64,000 nt of DNA from Acidovorax sp. (GTDB lineage Bacteria; Pseudomonadota; Gammaproteobacteria; Burkholderiales; Burkholderiaceae_C). The stretch covers positions 1-64,000 of the forward strand of contig JAUXZO010000005.1 in assembly GCA_030692685.1 (NCBI GenBank), given 5' to 3'. Both the position numbers and the translations under genes were made by a program. The notes beneath the pieces were generated by a model. The model had not been told where the DNA came from, ran no database searches, and saw nothing but the letters and a program-made list of their open reading frames with translations. Below, in pieces: positions 52,814-61,911 of this stretch. Positions within the stretch are counted from its first letter, which is position 1; every line of letters starts with the position of its first letter.

Positions 52814-55800
52814 ATGCCGTCTTGGTTTGCGGAAACGTGGGGCACGCTCCCCGCGCGGATACGCTGGCTGGTGCTGGTCGCCACGCTGCCTGGTGTGCTG
52901 CTGGTGGTGTACCAGGCACGAACCCACCGCATGGATGCTATTGCCACGGCGCAAGACAGGGCGCGGCACACCCTGCAGTCGGTCGCTGGTAGCCAGCAGC
53001 GTCTCATCAACAACACCCGTCTGTTTCTGCAGCAGCTTGCATCCATGCCGCAGGTGCACCAGCCCGAGCTGGCGCAGTGCGGGCAATACCTTGCAGAAGT
53101 GCTGGCGCTCAACATGAGCTATGTCAACGTGGGTGTGCCACGCGCCGATGGTGACCTGCTGTGCAACGCGCGCCCGCTCAAATCCCCCGTGAATGTGGCG
53201 AACCGCCCGTATTTTCAGCAAGCCATCACGGCGCGGGAGTTTTCCGTGGGCAGTTTCCAGATCGACCGTGCGGCGCAGGTGGCCAGCGTCAACTTTGCCT
53301 ATCCCGTAGTGCCGCCCGGCAGTGCGGATGTCGTGGGTGCTGCCGTGGCTGTGGTGTCGCTGGAGTGGTGGAGTCTGCAGCTTGCGGACCTGGGCTTGCC
53401 CGACGGTGCGGTGGCGCGCGTGTCGGATCCAGACGGGCGCGTGGTGGCCCGCTTCCCGCCCGATGCCCGCGAACTGGGGGCACCGTTTGCGAATGCGGAG
53501 TTTCGCGCCATGCTGATGCAGACCCCGCTGGGGCTTGAGCACCGCAGCACGGCGGAGGGCGGGCGCGAACTGCTGGTGTTCCAGCCGCTCATTGAATCCG
53601 GTGGCCAGTCCGTGGCCACGATGAGCCTCACGGTGCCGCTGGAAAGTCTGTACGCGGCGGCCAACCGGCGCATGTGGACCGAGATGATTTTCTTGGTGCT
53701 GGGCGTGATGGTGTCATTTGCGCTGGCGCAGTTGGGCGTGCGCCGCGGTGTGGTGCAGCCGCTCAATCAATTGCTGAGCGCCACCGATGAGTTGGCCGCG
53801 GGCCGTTACGTATCGAGAACATCGGGCTCCGGCCTCCAGGAGCTGACAGAGCTGGGCCGACGGTTTGACCGCATGGCGCAGACCCGACAGACGGCAGAGG
53901 CGCAATTGCGTCAAAGCGAAGAGAACCTGGCCATCACCCTGCATTCCATCGGCGACGCGGTGGTGGCCACGGATGAAAAGGGATGTATCACCCGCATGAA
54001 CCCCGTGGCCGAACGCCTGACCGGCTGGCCGTTGAAGCAGGCCCAGGGCAGGCCGTTGACGGAAGTCTTTCGGATCGTTAATGCCAGCACGCGTGAGCCC
54101 GTCCTCGACCCCGTGCAGACGGTCATGGCCAAGGGCAAGGTGGTGGGCCTGAGCAACCACACTACCTTGCTGGCGCGCGGTGGGGCGGAGTACCAGATTG
54201 CTGACAGCGCCGCGCCCATTCGCAACCCGCAGGGAACCATTGTGGGCGTGGTGCTGGTGTTCAGCGATGTGTCTGACTCGTACCGGGTACGCAAGCAACT
54301 GGAGGACAACGAAGCCCGTTTCCGGACGCTGGCGGCGCTGTCCTCAGACTGGTATTGGGAGCAGGACGCGCAGTTCCGCCTGGTTCATGTAGACGGCAGC
54401 GCCCAGGACCGCCCCATGGAGGAGGCTGCCCTTCACATCGGCAAGACGAGTTGGGAGCTGCCGACCCTCGGGGTGAGCAAAGCGCGCTGGCAAGAGCACC
54501 GTGCACTGTTGGAGCGGCACGAGGAGTTCCGCGATTTCGAGTTTCTGCAATACGGGCAATCGGGCCGGGCCTACTGGGTTTCCGTCAGCGGCACGCCAAT
54601 TTTTGACGAGAGCGGCCAGTTTTGCGGGTACCGGGGTGTGGGCAAGGACATCACCGCGCGCAAGCGTTCCGAAAACGAACTGCGCATCGCAGCCATCGCT
54701 TTTGAATCGCAAGAGGGCATGATCGTTGCGGACTCCGATACCGTCATCCTGCGCGCTAACCGGTCCTTCACCAAGATCACAGGCTACGGCGCCAATGACG
54801 CCATTGGCAAGCGGTGCAACCTGCTCGCATCGGGCCACCACGACAAGGCCTTTTATGACGCCATGTGGACCTGCCTGCGCGACGATGGCGAGTGGAAGGG
54901 CGAGGTCTGGAACCGCTGCAAGAGCGGCGAGGTGAACCTTCATTTCATGGCCATCACGGCGGTGAAAGACGAGCAGGGTGCACTCACTCACTATGTCGCC
55001 ACTCTCAGTGACATCACCCAGCGCGCGCAGGCGGCCCGAGAGATCGAACACCTGGCCTTTTACGACCCCCTCACGCACCTGCCCAACCGACGCTTGATGA
55101 TGGACCGGCTGCAGCAGGCTTTTTCCACCAGCGCGCGCACGGGCTTGCAGGGGGCCTTGTTGTGCCTGGACCTCGATCACTTCAAGACACTGAACGACAC
55201 CCTTGGCCATGACATGGGTGACGTGCTGCTGCAGCAGGTGGCGCACCGCTTATCGGGATGTGCGCGCGAGGGTGACACGGTGGCACGACTGGGGGGGGAC
55301 GAATTTTTGGTGCTGCTGGAGGACTTAGGCGCATTGGCCACCGACGCTGCCGAGCAGGCACAGGATATGGGTGAGGCGATTCTTAAAGCGCTGAACCAAC
55401 CCTATCAATTGGCCTCTCACCATGTGCACAGCACCACGAGTGTGGGCGCAGTGTTGTTCACCGGCCAGAGCCAGACCGTGGAAGATCTTGTCAAGCACGC
55501 TGACCTGGCGATGTATGCCGCCAAGACGGCTGGGCGCAACAGCATCCGATTTTTTGACCCCATGATGCAAGCCGCCGTCACGGCCCGAGCAGAACTGGAA
55601 AATGACCTGCGTACAGCGCTGGATCAGGGGCAGTTCACACTGCACTATCAGGCCCAGGTGGGCTGCGGCGAGCACATCCTGGGGGCAGAAGTGCTGATCC
55701 GCTGGCACCACCCCACGCGCGGGCTGGTGCAGCCCTTCGAGTTCATTCCGTTGGCCGAAGAAACCGGGTTAATCCTTCCCATTGGTCTGTGGGTGCTGCA

Positions 55801-56365
55801 GACGGCCTGCGCTCAACTGAAAAAGTGGCAGGACAACCCTGCCACAGACCGCCTTCAGTTAGCGGTGAATGTGAGTGCAAGGCAGTTCCGTCAGGCCGAT
55901 TTTATGGAGCAGATCGTGGCTGTCCTGCGGCACACGGGCGCGCGGCCCGACCGCTTGAAGCTGGAGCTGACGGAAAGCCTGGCGCTGGATAACGTGGACG
56001 ACACCATCGCGAAGATGAATGCGCTGCGCAGCCTGGGCCTGCGGTTTTCGATGGACGACTTTGGTACTGGGCAATCGTCGCTGTCTTACCTCACGCGGCT
56101 GCCGCTGGACCAGCTCAAAATCGACCAGAGTTTTGTGCGCAACATTGGCATACAGCAAACCGATGCACTGATCGTGCAAACCATCATCGGCATGGCGCAC
56201 AGCCTGGGCATCGATGTGATCGCGGAAGGGGTGGAGACCGAGGAGCAGCGCGCGTTTCTGGAGTGCCACGGCTGCAGTCTGTGGCAGGGCTACCTTTTCA
56301 GCAAGCCGGTGCCGCTGGAGAGTTTTGAGCAGTTGACGGTGCAACTGCTTGCATCGCGTACCTAA
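52814..56365 (+). CDS. Cache-HAMP-PAS-GGDEF-EAL cyclic-di-GMP enzyme
   Basis: A 1183-residue membrane protein. Two helices (about 21-40 and 290-310) flank a periplasmic Cache-type sensor, followed by HAMP and three PAS regions (about 375-490, 500-630, 635-750). The diguanylate cyclase motif is RLGGDEFLVLLED, with REGD five residues earlier giving an RxxD product-inhibition site. The phosphodiesterase domain has EVLIRWHHP (EVL in place of EAL), NVSARQF, ELTESL, DDFGTGQSSLSYL and AEGVETEEQ, so both halves look catalytically competent. The ATG at 52814 has a GGAGG SD; an upstream ATG lacks one. Confidence 0.92.
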   Translation: MPSWFAETWGTLPARIRWLVLVATLPGVLLVVYQARTHRMDAIATAQDRARHTLQSVAGSQQRLINNTRLFLQQLASMPQVHQPELAQCGQYLAEVLALNMSYVNVGVPRADGDLLCNARPLKSPVNVANRPYFQQAITAREFSVGSFQIDRAAQVASVNFAYPVVPPGSADVVGAAVAVVSLEWWSLQLADLGLPDGAVARVSDPDGRVVARFPPDARELGAPFANAEFRAMLMQTPLGLEHRSTAEGGRELLVFQPLIESGGQSVATMSLTVPLESLYAAANRRMWTEMIFLVLGVMVSFALAQLGVRRGVVQPLNQLLSATDELAAGRYVSRTSGSGLQELTELGRRFDRMAQTRQTAEAQLRQSEENLAITLHSIGDAVVATDEKGCITRMNPVAERLTGWPLKQAQGRPLTEVFRIVNASTREPVLDPVQTVMAKGKVVGLSNHTTLLARGGAEYQIADSAAPIRNPQGTIVGVVLVFSDVSDSYRVRKQLEDNEARFRTLAALSSDWYWEQDAQFRLVHVDGSAQDRPMEEAALHIGKTSWELPTLGVSKARWQEHRALLERHEEFRDFEFLQYGQSGRAYWVSVSGTPIFDESGQFCGYRGVGKDITARKRSENELRIAAIAFESQEGMIVADSDTVILRANRSFTKITGYGANDAIGKRCNLLASGHHDKAFYDAMWTCLRDDGEWKGEVWNRCKSGEVNLHFMAITAVKDEQGALTHYVATLSDITQRAQAAREIEHLAFYDPLTHLPNRRLMMDRLQQAFSTSARTGLQGALLCLDLDHFKTLNDTLGHDMGDVLLQQVAHRLSGCAREGDTVARLGGDEFLVLLEDLGALATDAAEQAQDMGEAILKALNQPYQLASHHVHSTTSVGAVLFTGQSQTVEDLVKHADLAMYAAKTAGRNSIRFFDPMMQAAVTARAELENDLRTALDQGQFTLHYQAQVGCGEHILGAEVLIRWHHPTRGLVQPFEFIPLAEETGLILPIGLWVLQTACAQLKKWQDNPATDRLQLAVNVSARQFRQADFMEQIVAVLRHTGARPDRLKLELTESLALDNVDDTIAKMNALRSLGLRFSMDDFGTGQSSLSYLTRLPLDQLKIDQSFVRNIGIQQTDALIVQTIIGMAHSLGIDVIAEGVETEEQRAFLECHGCSLWQGYLFSKPVPLESFEQLTVQLLASRT

Positions 56366-56397
56366 CGCGGGCTCGCAGGCTCGAACGCTCAGTGTGC

Positions 56398-56925
56398 CTA
56401 GGGATACGGCGGAACATGCCCACCTTGGGCCAGCGCGCTGGCCACGGCAAACATCAACTCCAGGTTGATTTGTTCGGGGTCGCGTGGCACCAGGTCGTAG
56501 TGGCACAAGGTGCCTATCAGCAGTCCGCTGGAATCCATGACCGGAACGCCACAGTAGGTGGGCACAACCTCGCGGGCCGCGTGACCTTCGGTGCGCGGGT
56601 CTAGCAGGGCATGGGCGGTTTTGAACACGCCTTTGGTGTCGCGCACGTAGCAACAGTAGGTTGCTGTATCCGCTACCTCCTGGGCGCGCACGGTGCTTGT
56701 ATTTTCCTTGTCGAAGTGCACGGCGGCATTGGCCTTGCCATCTTGAAAGCGCCAGATGCCGATGAAACGGTAGTCTGTGAGGCCGACCAGATAGGCCAGT
56801 GCGTCGCGCACGCCATGGGTGCTGAGGATAGCATGGAATTGCTCAAAATCACGTACGGTATTGACTAGGGCCACGGCCACTCCAGTGCGGGAAACGGTTG
56901 CTGAGGGCAGCATTTTACGTGGCAC
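56398..56925 (-). CDS. GAF-domain protein
   Basis: A 175-residue cytoplasmic protein, essentially one GAF domain: FRFIGIWRFQDG-type strand (here YRFIGIWRFQDGKANAAVHF), then CCYVRDTKGVFKTAHALLD and VPTYCGVPVMDSSGLLIGTL with CHYDLVPRDPEQ at the end. GAF domains bind small molecules such as cyclic nucleotides or sense redox through cysteines; several Cys are present. No output domain is fused. It is convergent with the GGDEF-EAL gene. Start may be 56925 or 56913. Confidence 0.82.
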   Translation of the reverse strand: MPRKMLPSATVSRTGVAVALVNTVRDFEQFHAILSTHGVRDALAYLVGLTDYRFIGIWRFQDGKANAAVHFDKENTSTVRAQEVADTATYCCYVRDTKGVFKTAHALLDPRTEGHAAREVVPTYCGVPVMDSSGLLIGTLCHYDLVPRDPEQINLELMFAVASALAQGGHVPPYP

Positions 56926-57032
56926 GTCTTGGCGCAGGCGGGTGCAGAAGACAACTGCGCAAGGGATGGACAGTGGGGCTTACAGGATGTTCACCGTTTC
57001 GCAAAGACCTGCTGAAGGGCGTGAGCACATTT

Positions 57033-57686
57033 TTACGTGCCCATGTACCGTCCGGGTCGGTGGTTCATGGCCAACACCAAGTTGAGCGCGACGGCTCCGG
57101 CAATGGACCACGCCACCCGCAGGGGGTCAACTGTCCAAAGCGCCAGCAACAGGATGCAGCAGTCCACAGCCATCTGGATCTTGCCAGCCCGCCAGCCATA
57201 GCGGTCCTGCAGGTACAGCGCAGCGATACCCACGCCTCCCAGGCTGCAGCGATGCCTGAACAGCACCAAAAACCCCGTGCCTGTGATCAGGCCGCCCGCA
57301 ATGGCCGCGTACAGCGGTTGCAACTGGGAAAACTGCAGAAACTGCGACTGCAGTTCTGTCAAAAGCGACAGCAGCAAAACTGCCATGAAAGTTTTTACGG
57401 TAAAAGCGCGCCCCAGCTTTCGCAAAGCCAGCCAGTAAAACGGCAGGTTCACCACGAAAAATAATTTACCAAAGCTGATGCCCGTGGCGTAGTGCAGCAA
57501 AAATGCCAGCCCCGCTGTCCCGCCAGTCAGCAAGCCGGCGCTGGTAAAGAACGCAACACCCACTGAAATCAGCAGCACCCCGGTGAAGATGGCCACCCCG
57601 TCTTCGACCAAAGTGTGGGGCGTGGTTGCAGGAGTTGCGGCTGGTGCGGTGGGATGCGGGTTCGAGGTGGCGGGCGAGCTGGACAT
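57033..57686 (-). CDS. YitT-family membrane protein
   Basis: A 217-residue protein with a Ser/Pro/Ala/Thr-rich N-terminus (about 1-35) and five or six hydrophobic segments: IFTGVLLISVGVAFFTSAGL, GTAGLAFLLHY, FFVVNLPFYWLAL, VKTFMAVLLLSLL, and others. The GGTAG and NLPFYWLA motifs are typical of YitT membrane proteins, whose transported substrate is unknown. Start at 57686 (MSSSPATSN) was preferred over 57758. Confidence 0.83.
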   Translation of the reverse strand: MSSSPATSNPHPTAPAATPATTPHTLVEDGVAIFTGVLLISVGVAFFTSAGLLTGGTAGLAFLLHYATGISFGKLFFVVNLPFYWLALRKLGRAFTVKTFMAVLLLSLLTELQSQFLQFSQLQPLYAAIAGGLITGTGFLVLFRHRCSLGGVGIAALYLQDRYGWRAGKIQMAVDCCILLLALWTVDPLRVAWSIAGAVALNLVLAMNHRPGRYMGT

Positions 57687-58019
57687 GGTGCAGTTAAACG
57701 CGTGAAGAGGCGGGCAGGCGCTGCCAAAGCGGGGGAGGCGGGTGGCAAATTGAACCACGCAAGACCTGTGCCTTGGTTGTCACGCGTCAAGAGATCGTGC
57801 AGCGTGATCGGCTACAAAAGCCGCCCTTCGTGGCGCTTTGATCAGCCTGTCAAGCTCGCCTCCCACTTGTAACACCTGCAACGCCGCAGTGGATCTTTCG
57901 GGCGGTCATGGCGTTCCTGCGAAAATAGCGGGCTTTGCCCACTGGGGATCCGTTCCCTGATGCGGGCGCGCCTTGGGGGCTCTCCAGGCGCTGCCAGCAC
58001 AGTGAATGGCCTTCCCAGG

Positions 58020-58817
58020 ATGTTTCTGCACCACCCCATCAACAGCTCCAGACTTGTGGTTCTGCTCCAGCAATGGGCGCGGCAGGACGGAGAGCGGCCG
58101 GGGCAGTCGCCATCGCAACCCGTGAACACCAATGTTGCGGAGCACCTGGCCCAGTGGCTGAGCACGGTGGATGCCGTCAAACTCAGCCGGGCGCTGCATG
58201 CCATTGAGACGTTGCCTAGTAACGCGCGGTCGCTGGGGAAAAAGCAAGTGGTCGACTTGCCTGCGCTTGATCGCCTGTTCGAGAAGACCAGGGCGGATCT
58301 GCACGCGCTGGTTACTGCCAAGGTTGCAGCCCGCAAACCCCTGCGTGCCCGGGCTGACAACACGCCCGTGCAAGCGCCCGACCCTCAGGCCGAGGCTGAC
58401 TATGCGGCCCACGGCCCGCGTTATCTGGATCTGCAAAAGCAGATGGACACACGGCTTTTGACCTTGCGAGTGCAGGTTCGCCATGCACTGTCGCAAGGGG
58501 CTGCAGGACTGCAGCAATTGGCGGCGCTGGACGCTGTCATGGAGCAAATGCTCGACGCCCGCGAGCAGCGGCTTTGGGCATCGTTGACGGGCCATCTGGA
58601 GCGGCGCCTGGCGCACCGACATCACAAGCACCTGGAAGCGCTGCAACACAGCGGCGTCGCCGATCAACCGCTGCGCTGGCGCCAGCCTGGCGGCTGGCTG
58701 TGGGCCTTTGAACAAGATTTACAGGCGTTGCTGATTGCAGAACTGCAAGTGCGCCTGCTGCCGATAACGGGGCTGCTTGAAGCCGCCCACAATGAGAAAA
58801 CAGGACTACAGGAATGA
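58020..58817 (+). CDS. DUF3348-family protein, first gene of a MotA/MotB-like operon
   Basis: A 265-residue cytoplasmic protein. It begins MFLHHPINSSRLVVLLQQWA and continues as a largely helical protein: NVAEHLAQWLSTVDAVKLSR, ALHALVT, QLAALDAVMEQMLDAREQRL. It matches the DUF3348 family, found in beta- and gammaproteobacteria next to DUF802 genes. Its function is unknown. No enzymatic motif is seen. The start could also be 57960. Its stop overlaps the next ATG by 4 bp. It may act as a cytosolic partner of the membrane complex encoded by the two following genes. Confidence 0.8.
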   Translation: MFLHHPINSSRLVVLLQQWARQDGERPGQSPSQPVNTNVAEHLAQWLSTVDAVKLSRALHAIETLPSNARSLGKKQVVDLPALDRLFEKTRADLHALVTAKVAARKPLRARADNTPVQAPDPQAEADYAAHGPRYLDLQKQMDTRLLTLRVQVRHALSQGAAGLQQLAALDAVMEQMLDAREQRLWASLTGHLERRLAHRHHKHLEALQHSGVADQPLRWRQPGGWLWAFEQDLQALLIAELQVRLLPITGLLEAAHNEKTGLQE

Positions 58818-61255
58818 ACAAGAGTGTGATGGCAGCCATTTTTGCGGCGGGCTTTGCCGTAGTGGCCTGGGTAGGTTGGGGTTTTGTCGGCGCCAGCCCG
58901 CTGGCGCTGGGGATGACGGTGTTGATTGGCGGGGTCTATCTGGTGGGTGCATACGAGTTGATGCAGTTCCGGGCAGCGACCGCCTCGTTGGCGACTGCGC
59001 TGGGCCTTGCCGACAGATCTGCGGAGCCCGTGGCGGACCTGGGGGAGTGGCTGAACCGCTTGGCACCTTCGCTGCGCAACCCGGTGCGCCAGCGCATCGA
59101 AGGCGAGCGCGTGGCCTTGCCAGGCCCCGCACTCACGCCGTATCTGGTGGGGCTGTTGGTCATGCTGGGCATGCTGGGCACGTTCCTGGGCATGGTGGTT
59201 ACATTCAAGGGCGCTGTTTTTGCACTGGAGACCTCGTCCAACCTGGAGTCGATCCGCACCGCGTTGGCCGCGCCCATCAAGGGCTTGGGCCTGTCGTTTG
59301 GCACCTCGGTGGCTGGCGTGGCGGCGTCTGCCGCGCTGGGCTTGTTGTCTGCCATGAGCCGTCGTCAGCGGGTAGACATTGCCCGCCTGCTGGATGCGCG
59401 GATACCTGCGTTGTTTCGACCGTTCTCGGTGGCGCACCGTCGGGACGAAATGGTCCTCGCTCTCCAGACTCAGGCCCATGCCCTGCCGCTGATAGCTGAA
59501 CGCCTGCAGGGGTTGATGGAGGGGCTGGAGCGCCGTAATGACCAGCTCAATGCGCAACTGCTGGCCCAGCAGCAAGACTTTCACCGTGAGGCTTCATCCG
59601 CCTACACGCAACTGGCTAGCACCGTCGGGGCCTCATTGCAAGACAGCTTGAGCGCCAGCGCGCGCCAGGCGGTCGACGCGATTCACCCCGTTGTAGAGCA
59701 GGCAATGACCACGCTGTCTCACGAGGCGCAGCGCTCGCACGAGCGCCTGCGGGAGGCGACCAATGCGCAATTGCAGGCGCTCACGGCCCAGTGGGAGGGT
59801 ACAGCGCGCCAGGTGGCCGACACCTGGACCTCCGCGTTGCACAGTCACACACAGACACAGGACGCATTGGTGGCACAGCTCGACGGAGCGATGCAGACCG
59901 TCGCGCACGCGTTTGACCAGCGATCCAGCGCGCTGCTGGCATCACTTCAGGACTCTGCTGCGCAATCTCATGCGACCCAGGTGGCTGCCGACCAGCACCG
60001 GCTGGAAGGCTGGAGCCGCTCCATGGAGGCCATGACCCACTCGCTCAGTGCCGAATGGCAGCGTGCAGGAACGCAGTCAGTGGCGCAGCAGCAGGGTGTG
60101 TGCGCGGCGCTGGAAGCCACCGCCAAACAGCTTGACCACAGTTTGCTGGCTGCCACGCAGTCGTTTGAAGAGCGCTCTGGCGCGCTGCTGACCGCGTTGC
60201 AGGAGACGGTGGCGCAGTCGCACACCGCTCAGTTGGCGGCTGACCGGCAACGTGCGGATGACTGGAGCCGCTCCATGAACGCCGTGTCGGGCGCACTCTG
60301 TGATGAATGGCAGCGAGTTGGTGCGCAATCGGTGGCGCAGCAGCAGGGGGCAGTCCAGGCGTTGCAGACCGCAGCCACGCACATAACAGAACACGCCACC
60401 GATCAAGTGACCCGCGCGCTGGGCAGCGTAGCCAACTTGATGGAGCAGTCGGATGCACTACTGCGGTCCCGCTTGGAGTCCGAAGCCCAATGGGTACAGG
60501 CACAAGGCCAGCGCATGGACCAACTGACGGGCGTGTGGCGCACAGAACTGGTTGCGTTGCGCGATGCGGAGGCGCTGCGCGGCCAGGCTGCGGTAGAACG
60601 GCTCGACACGCTGCAGGCAGCCGTGGCGCAGCATTTGGCGACTTTGGGCGCGGCGCTGGAAGCACCCCTTACGCGCCTGCTGCAAACCGCTTCCGATGTG
60701 CCGCGGGCTGCGGCCGAAGTCATTACCCAGCTACGCCAGGAAATGACGCGGCTGAGCGAGCGCGACAACATCGCCTTGGCAGAACGCACGGCCATGATGG
60801 AGCAGGTGGGCACCTTGCTGCATTCGGTGAACGAGGCTGCCGTGCAGCAGCGCGCCGCTATCGATGGTTTGGTGGGCTCGGCCGCCCAAGTTCTGGAACA
60901 AGCGGGAGACCAGTTTGCACAGGCGCTTGGCACGCAGGCTGGCAAAGTGGATGAGGTAGCTGCGCATGTTGCTGCCAGCGCCGTAGAGCTTGCCAGTCTG
61001 GGCGAATCGTTCAGCCATGGCGTGGGTTTGTTCAGTGCCAGCAACGAGAAACTTATGGCAAGCCTGCAGGGCATGGAAGGGGCCATCGGCCAATCCATGA
61101 GCCGCAGCGATGAGCAACTGGCCTACTACGTGGCCCAGGCCCGCGAAGTGATTGACCTGAGCATTAGCGCGCAACAGGGCATTGTGGAAGACCTGCGCAG
61201 GCTGCATGGCACGGCGGGTGCGGGCAAGGTTGTCGCCCATGGAGTGGCCGCGTGA
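58814..61255 (+). CDS. DUF802 / MotA-TolQ-ExbB-like membrane protein with a very long tail
   Basis: An 813-residue protein. Two helices near the start (about 5-25 and 30-50) and two later ones (about 112-134 and 157-185) form a MotA/TolQ/ExbB-like channel core, with LLVMLGMLGTFLGMVVTFKG and GLSFGTSVAGVAASAALGLL. From about residue 210 to the end lies a roughly 600-residue helical, Gln/Ala-rich tail, predicted to project into the cytoplasm. Inside it an 84-residue unit occurs twice (about residues 367-450 and 451-534). A long tail on a MotA-like channel is the hallmark of ZorA. It overlaps both neighbours by 4 bp. Confidence 0.82.
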   Translation: MNKSVMAAIFAAGFAVVAWVGWGFVGASPLALGMTVLIGGVYLVGAYELMQFRAATASLATALGLADRSAEPVADLGEWLNRLAPSLRNPVRQRIEGERVALPGPALTPYLVGLLVMLGMLGTFLGMVVTFKGAVFALETSSNLESIRTALAAPIKGLGLSFGTSVAGVAASAALGLLSAMSRRQRVDIARLLDARIPALFRPFSVAHRRDEMVLALQTQAHALPLIAERLQGLMEGLERRNDQLNAQLLAQQQDFHREASSAYTQLASTVGASLQDSLSASARQAVDAIHPVVEQAMTTLSHEAQRSHERLREATNAQLQALTAQWEGTARQVADTWTSALHSHTQTQDALVAQLDGAMQTVAHAFDQRSSALLASLQDSAAQSHATQVAADQHRLEGWSRSMEAMTHSLSAEWQRAGTQSVAQQQGVCAALEATAKQLDHSLLAATQSFEERSGALLTALQETVAQSHTAQLAADRQRADDWSRSMNAVSGALCDEWQRVGAQSVAQQQGAVQALQTAATHITEHATDQVTRALGSVANLMEQSDALLRSRLESEAQWVQAQGQRMDQLTGVWRTELVALRDAEALRGQAAVERLDTLQAAVAQHLATLGAALEAPLTRLLQTASDVPRAAAEVITQLRQEMTRLSERDNIALAERTAMMEQVGTLLHSVNEAAVQQRAAIDGLVGSAAQVLEQAGDQFAQALGTQAGKVDEVAAHVAASAVELASLGESFSHGVGLFSASNEKLMASLQGMEGAIGQSMSRSDEQLAYYVAQAREVIDLSISAQQGIVEDLRRLHGTAGAGKVVAHGVAA
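59912..60415 (+). repeat. Tandem duplication of an 84-codon unit in the DUF802 tail
   Basis: Unit one begins at 59912 (FDQRSSALLASLQDSAAQSH) and unit two at 60164 (FEERSGALLTALQETVAQSH), exactly 252 bp apart. Matching stretches continue with WSRSMEAMTHSLSAEWQR / WSRSMNAVSGALCDEWQR and then GTQSVAQQQG / GAQSVAQQQG. Confidence 0.85.
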
Positions 61256-61911
61256 ACGGTTTGGACGACACCTTGGACGAAGCCTCGGAGCAAACCTCTC
61301 CGGTGTGGGCGGTGTTTGGCGACCTGATGTCGGGGTTGTTGGGCGCATTTGTTCTCATCCTGGTCGGCGTACTCGTCGTGCAGATCGACCTGGTGGCCAG
61401 CTTGAAGCAAGAAGTGGAGAAGCGCCAGATGGAGGAGCAACGCCGCATGGCGCTCGAAAAGGCGCTGGCGATTCCCTTGGCCAGCGGCCGGGTGACCGTG
61501 AACAACGGACGCATTGGCATCAGTGGCAGCGTGTTGTTTGCGGCGGGCTCCGATGAGCTTCGCCCAGAAGGACGCCAACTGCTCAACAGCCTGGTGCAAC
61601 CCCTCGTCGTGTACCTGCGCGAACGCGATGAAATGCTGATGGTGAGCGGATTTACCGACAACACCACGCTGTTGCGCGGAACCCATCAGCGCTTTGCCGA
61701 CAACCTGGAGCTGTCGGCCCAGAGGGCGCTCACGGTTGCCCGCGCGCTCATTGACGAGGGCATGCCGTCTGCCCAGGTGTTTGCGGCCGCTTTCGGGGCC
61801 GAGCAGCCGGTGGCCGACAACGCAGACGAAAAAGGCCGTGCACAAAATCGGCGCGTGGAAATCGCCCCGGTGCCCAAGGCATCCAACGCAAAACCCGCCC
61901 GTGATGAGTGA
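61252..61911 (+). CDS. MotB/OmpA-like protein, partner of the DUF802 protein
   Basis: A 219-residue protein. One transmembrane helix near the N-terminus contains FGDLMSGLLGAFVLILVGVL; the Asp at residue 24 sits where MotB and ZorB carry the proton-accepting Asp of their channel. After a short coiled segment the periplasmic OmpA-like domain follows: SGSVLFAAGSDELRPEGRQL, VSGFTDNTT, NLELSAQRALTVARALIDEG, and NRRVEIAP. That domain binds peptidoglycan and would fix the complex to the cell wall. Start is GTG at 61252, overlapping the preceding stop (GTGA). Confidence 0.87.
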   Translation: MNGLDDTLDEASEQTSPVWAVFGDLMSGLLGAFVLILVGVLVVQIDLVASLKQEVEKRQMEEQRRMALEKALAIPLASGRVTVNNGRIGISGSVLFAAGSDELRPEGRQLLNSLVQPLVVYLRERDEMLMVSGFTDNTTLLRGTHQRFADNLELSAQRALTVARALIDEGMPSAQVFAAAFGAEQPVADNADEKGRAQNRRVEIAPVPKASNAKPARDE

